From: Polytrichum commune
Lineage: Eukaryota > Streptophyta > Polytrichopsida > Polytrichales > Polytrichaceae
Assembly: GCA_950295325.1 (NCBI GenBank)
Contig: OX485809.1
Coordinates: forward strand, 28,844,144 to 28,908,143
Length of the DNA: 64,000 bases
Direction: 5' to 3'
The notes below the pieces were generated by a model. It worked only from the letters and a program-made list of their open reading frames with translations, made no database searches and had not been told where the DNA came from. How positions within the stretch are numbered: position 1 is the first letter of the stretch; each line of letters begins with the position of its first letter. This document shows, piece after piece, positions 60,097 through 64,000 of the stretch. A program made the translations under genes and the position numbers.

Positions 60097-62402
60097 TAAT
60101 GGTTTATATGAATGGTAATGTGTAGAAGAATTATGATTTCCAGTAGATCAGGACAAGGAGTGGATTTCCATTCCTTGCAGACATCCAGGACCAAAATTCT
60201 TATGGTGAAGCAGGGGAAGTAGTCATAGACAATTATTTGTCACATGTACAAGTGATCTTCATCAACAAAGTGAATTGGGAACAAAGAAGTGTTCTTAGTG
60301 TGCTTAGTACATCTACCCACATTGTTTACCATAAGCAGAGTAGCATATGTGGTCCAAACGTTGCAAACACAACATATTGCAATGTGATGGAAAACACAAT
60401 CATGATGAGTAAAACCATATTTTCTAACCAACCCATACGATGGAGAAGTACAACAAAAGCAATGGAGAAGGAGTGCATGTGCTCATGGAATTGCCAATGA
60501 AACATTGAATCATATTGTACAAAATGTCTCCCAGGTTGTGTACTTAAAAGATTAAGCTTAAATATGAATCGGAGTAGTGCTACAGCAGAGTGATGTCTGG
60601 TTCAACACTTTTGAGTGTTGAACACTAATTCCCACATGGGATTCAACAAGGTTTTGATCAGTGTGAAATTGATTTGTGGCAAACTTCTTCCCCAAAAAGT
60701 TTGTCTTGTGTCAATCCATACAACACCCCTAAGGTAGTTGTGTCTAGTACTGTACATTGAAAATGCTTCTCTTAAACAAAAACTAACATGTCTACTAGAT
60801 AGTGATGCAGCTAGCACTATAGTAACCCTTAGTCTTCCTCCTTCACAAAGATCAATATATGTCTTCACTCTCGTCTAGTATGTCAAATTCAAAGGAGAAA
60901 ATTATGTGACATCCTTCTCTACAAATGTACCCTCCAAAACCTTGTATTAGTGGGCTGCTACTTGCAAATCATGGCAAGCGCAACCCTATTCCTTAGGTCA
61001 AGTCCGCAAAGCCTCAATGCCATCAACAGACCATCAATGTTAAAGACTTGTTTGTAACTTGGTATGTGACCCGGAGATCCCAAGAATATACCCCCAAGAA
61101 TATACCCCAACATGTTAACAACATCAAGACTTTGCTATTCACCTACAAGCATGCCAAGGGTTGCCCATACTCCTATTTTGTCACAAAGGCTTGCAAACAC
61201 TAACAACTCGCTCATCGCAAGGCTTACGGCGGCCTCCTTATTGTTGGCAAGGAATCATCTTCACTTAGCTTATATGTTGGAGGTTAGTGCAACCTATCCT
61301 AGGTGCCAAATACTTGTTCGCATGCACAAGAAGGGGAATCACCGCACTTTAATCATAAGGCTGATCTTTTCCCCATGTAGTCCTCCATGTCATGCATTCC
61401 CTCGGACATTAGATCCAACATGATATCAATTATGTTGTGTGGTTTATCAACAACAAAAGTGCAAACCCCAAGGCCCTAACCCTTAACAAATGTTTACATG
61501 AAATAGATTAAAAATTATGTCATCACTCACCCTCCCTTTCAAACAATGCTTTTGCACATGCAGCCAAACAACACGCCCATAGAGATATGGACCTTTAGAA
61601 TGCTCTCCCTTAGAAACTAATGTTGTAAAATATTCTTCTGTATATATAGGTAAGGGTGTCATAGTGCAGGTGGGAAGCTTATCACATTTGAGCCAAATGT
61701 TGTTGTAAAGGTCAAGAGATTATCATCTACTGATAAGATAGTAAGGAAGCACAACATACATTAAGCACGTGCCATCAATGCTATTTAAAAAGAAGTGTGT
61801 GAGGGCCTATGCCTCCAAATATGGGCCTTCCAACCAAACAACAACTTGAATTCATTGGGCTATGGTAATGGAACTCTAGGGACATTACCTTGGAGGGTTT
61901 AGGAATGAAACTTGACATGGCATAGCCTCATAAAATTTTGTGGGATGGTTCTAGGAGGATATTTGTTTATGATTAATTGCCTCCCACATGGACTACATGT
62001 AGAAGGTGTTATCCTTTTTGCCTTGCAATTAATTATAATGAAATTATAGTTCATGTTTAAATACTAGGTTGTACTTATATTGTTTACCTTGCACAATGCT
62101 TCATTTAGATAAACAAAACAAAATAGGTACAAGTGTGGGTATTTCTATCTCATTATGTGTAATATTATTCAAATGTGCACTTCTATGCTATGGGCTCATA
62201 CCAACAATGTGCAAACACTTTTGTGTTGTTTTTGCAATGATTTGAGGATATTCTTGGGCTCCAAAATGGGCACATTTAGAAGAATTGTGTTGTCTTGCCC
62301 ATCAAAAGTTGGTGCAAATTCATTTGGAAGGCACTAGTTAGGACCAAGTGCAGTGAAGTGTATGAAAATAGTGCCCTGGTATACTCAAGCATAATCAACC
62401 CT
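60097..62402. other. Region with no recognised gene
   Basis: This is the 3' flank of the phytyl ester synthase gene and intergenic DNA. The only structures noticed are a short inverted repeat GTTCAACACTTTTGAGTGTTGAAC (60600-60623) and a doubled CCAAGAATATACCCC (about 61080-61108). The plus-strand frame at 61112-61423 has no recognisable protein features. Confidence 0.6.
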
Positions 62403-62494
62403 AAAAATCCAATTTAAACAATACTTTGCTACAACTTTTGGCGTTTGATCAAACGCCAAAAGTTGTAGCAAAGTATTGTTTAAATTGGATTTTT
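62403..62494. repeat. Perfect 92-bp palindrome with no spacer
   Basis: The left arm runs from AAAAATCCAATTTAAACAAT to ...GGCGTTTGA and the right arm is its exact reverse complement. The centre is TTTGA|TCAAA at 62448/62449. All 46 base pairs match. Confidence 0.97.
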
Positions 62495-64000
62495 TTCATG
62501 GCGACCTCTATTATTGTGTTAGATACTCAATATAGAATATCAAGATGAGATCTTCAAAACTTATCATTAAAAGTGATGCTCAAAAGGTAATAGCTAAATT
62601 TGGTTTTGGACATAAATTTTATGACCTTGAATATATTGAAGTTGGATTTTTCTTTTTCTTTTCATATTCCTTGAACTCATTATAAACTTGAGGGCACCAT
62701 GACATAAATCTATAGGAAAGGTCAATTTAATGTAATTTTATCATATTTAAATCAAATTTAAAAAATTACTTATTCAATACCACTTACTTGCACACCACTT
62801 GCACATCTTTTAGAATATGTAGAATTTTCTTAAATTTTTTTTGTCAACATTTTTTGCTTGGCTTTGTAGATCGTTGTGTTTTAAAAATGTTTATGATTTT
62901 TTTCCTTCACAAAATTCAAAGTTAGTATGTAGTTTTGAATCAATTTCACTTAGGTATTGGAGTTGTGCACTCGACCGTGCTTGCTCCCAACTAAACAAGC
63001 AAACACATTTTGTTTTAAAATATGTTGCAAATGTCTCTTTTAATACAAATTAAGACCTACTATCAAAAGAACTTAGATACTTTGGCAATGGATTTTACAC
63101 TTGTGCAAATGTTTTGGAACAACTTTTGCATGAACATGTTCACACGAGTATTAGAGTTTATTCATATTTTATTTGGATGTTACATTGTTTAGTTTATAAG
63201 AGTAGATCTCTATCCTATTTGTGATCTAATTTGCATCTAAGTCAAAAGCACAACATTGTAAAGAGGTCACCTCCCTTCATATTTGTATACACGTGTAATA
63301 ATCATGTATTTAATGGGGTTATTATGTTGGATTGCAAGATTATTTGACCCCTTGACTTATGAATAAGTGCATTGTGACCCATTTTTTTTAACACCCTTTG
63401 ATTACAACTATTAACCCTAGAGCCTTTACTTTTCCAACATTTTACATCACTTAGAAAGACTAGAAAAAACAAGGTTGACCCCAAATGTGCAAGTAATTCA
63501 ATAACAAAAGATACAAAATAGCAAAGTAGTTGGCATAAGTATTCACCTATACTCACAAAACATTTAGACATAGACAAAAACAATCAAATGACAAAAGATT
63601 TTAACCTGTACTTTTAAAGTGTTGAAAAACACTAGCAACTTTGAAACACTATGACCACACCACATCACATTCACATCATACAACAACTCATTTTAAATAT
63701 GAGGTATCTTGAGATTGTTCTATACTCCTAATATCAACCTGAAAGTAAGGACAAGACGGGCTACTAGAGGTGTTTAGGAACAGTTATTAACCTTATATAC
63801 TACATTAACAATAAATAAATCAATAAATCAATACACCTCATTATATATAATGGAAATTTGTGCATTTACTTGATGCTTTGTTATTTCAACTTCAAGTAAC
63901 TATTAGGTCTCAAGAAAGTTTTTTTCTAGGTTAATACATATGCCCATATGAATGGACGTATCTAGTGTCTAGATAAGGAGACATATTAAACCGATCACAA
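62495..64000. other. Region with no recognised gene
   Basis: AT-rich. Short open frames on both strands show no protein-like composition. No terminal repeats or domains were recognised. Confidence 0.6.

Noticed and set aside
61112-61423. 103-codon plus-strand frame
   Set aside because: No domain, no splice context, unremarkable composition; alternative frames in the same stretch are equally open.

Overview
This is nuclear DNA of a land plant. It is AT-rich, has spliced genes with GT-AG introns, and is dominated by nested transposons. The one clear host gene, at 50.8-60.1 kb, encodes a phytyl ester synthase / ELT-family plastid acyltransferase, a family of oxygenic phototrophs. The mix of neighbours (CACTA with TNP2, a chromovirus, a SWIM-type MULE, and a Helentron with an endonuclease domain) suggests a seed-free plant such as a fern, lycophyte or bryophyte. 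That last step is inference only.

Layout. (1) 1-16717: a large CACTA (En/Spm) transposon whose left end lies outside the window. It has a minus-strand Transposase_24-like gene (0.6-5.4 kb), a divergent promoter region rich in tandem repeats, and a plus-strand TNP2-type transposase gene (9.3-16.2 kb). A SET (lysine methyltransferase) domain exon sits inside the transposase gene. A 2.13-kb solo LTR with a 5-bp target duplication interrupts one transposase exon, and another LTR of the same family starts the window. (2) 16718-19319: the 3' part of an old chromodomain-bearing Ty3/gypsy element into which the CACTA element inserted. (3) 19.6-25.8 kb: intergenic DNA with several MITEs. (4) 25876-40386: a 14.5-kb Mutator-like element with matching inverted ends and a 7-bp target duplication. 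It carries two divergent genes: a MULE transposase with a SWIM finger (minus), and a multi-exon gene joining a ParB-like domain to a beta-class N6-adenine/N4-cytosine DNA methyltransferase-like domain (plus). An intron of the second gene holds an array of about 105-bp repeats, each centred on a palindrome. (5) 40.4-42.3 kb: MITEs. (6) 42350-50442: an 8.1-kb Helentron-like rolling-circle element encoding an OTU-Rep-helicase-endonuclease protein and an RPA-like protein, inserted inside a Harbinger-type MITE. (7) 50807-60096: the intact 16-exon host gene, with MITEs in its introns. (8) 60.1-64 kb: no recognised gene, but a perfect 92-bp palindrome.

How it fits together. Two unrelated DNA transposons in one window each carry a protein-modifying or DNA-modifying enzyme domain (SET in the CACTA; ParB plus DNA methyltransferase in the MULE). 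Both look like cargo that could help an element escape or redirect host silencing; that role is inference. Both copies here are broken, so they are records of such systems rather than active ones. The host gene stands immediately downstream of the Helentron/MITE nest, so its promoter region is probably partly transposon-derived.
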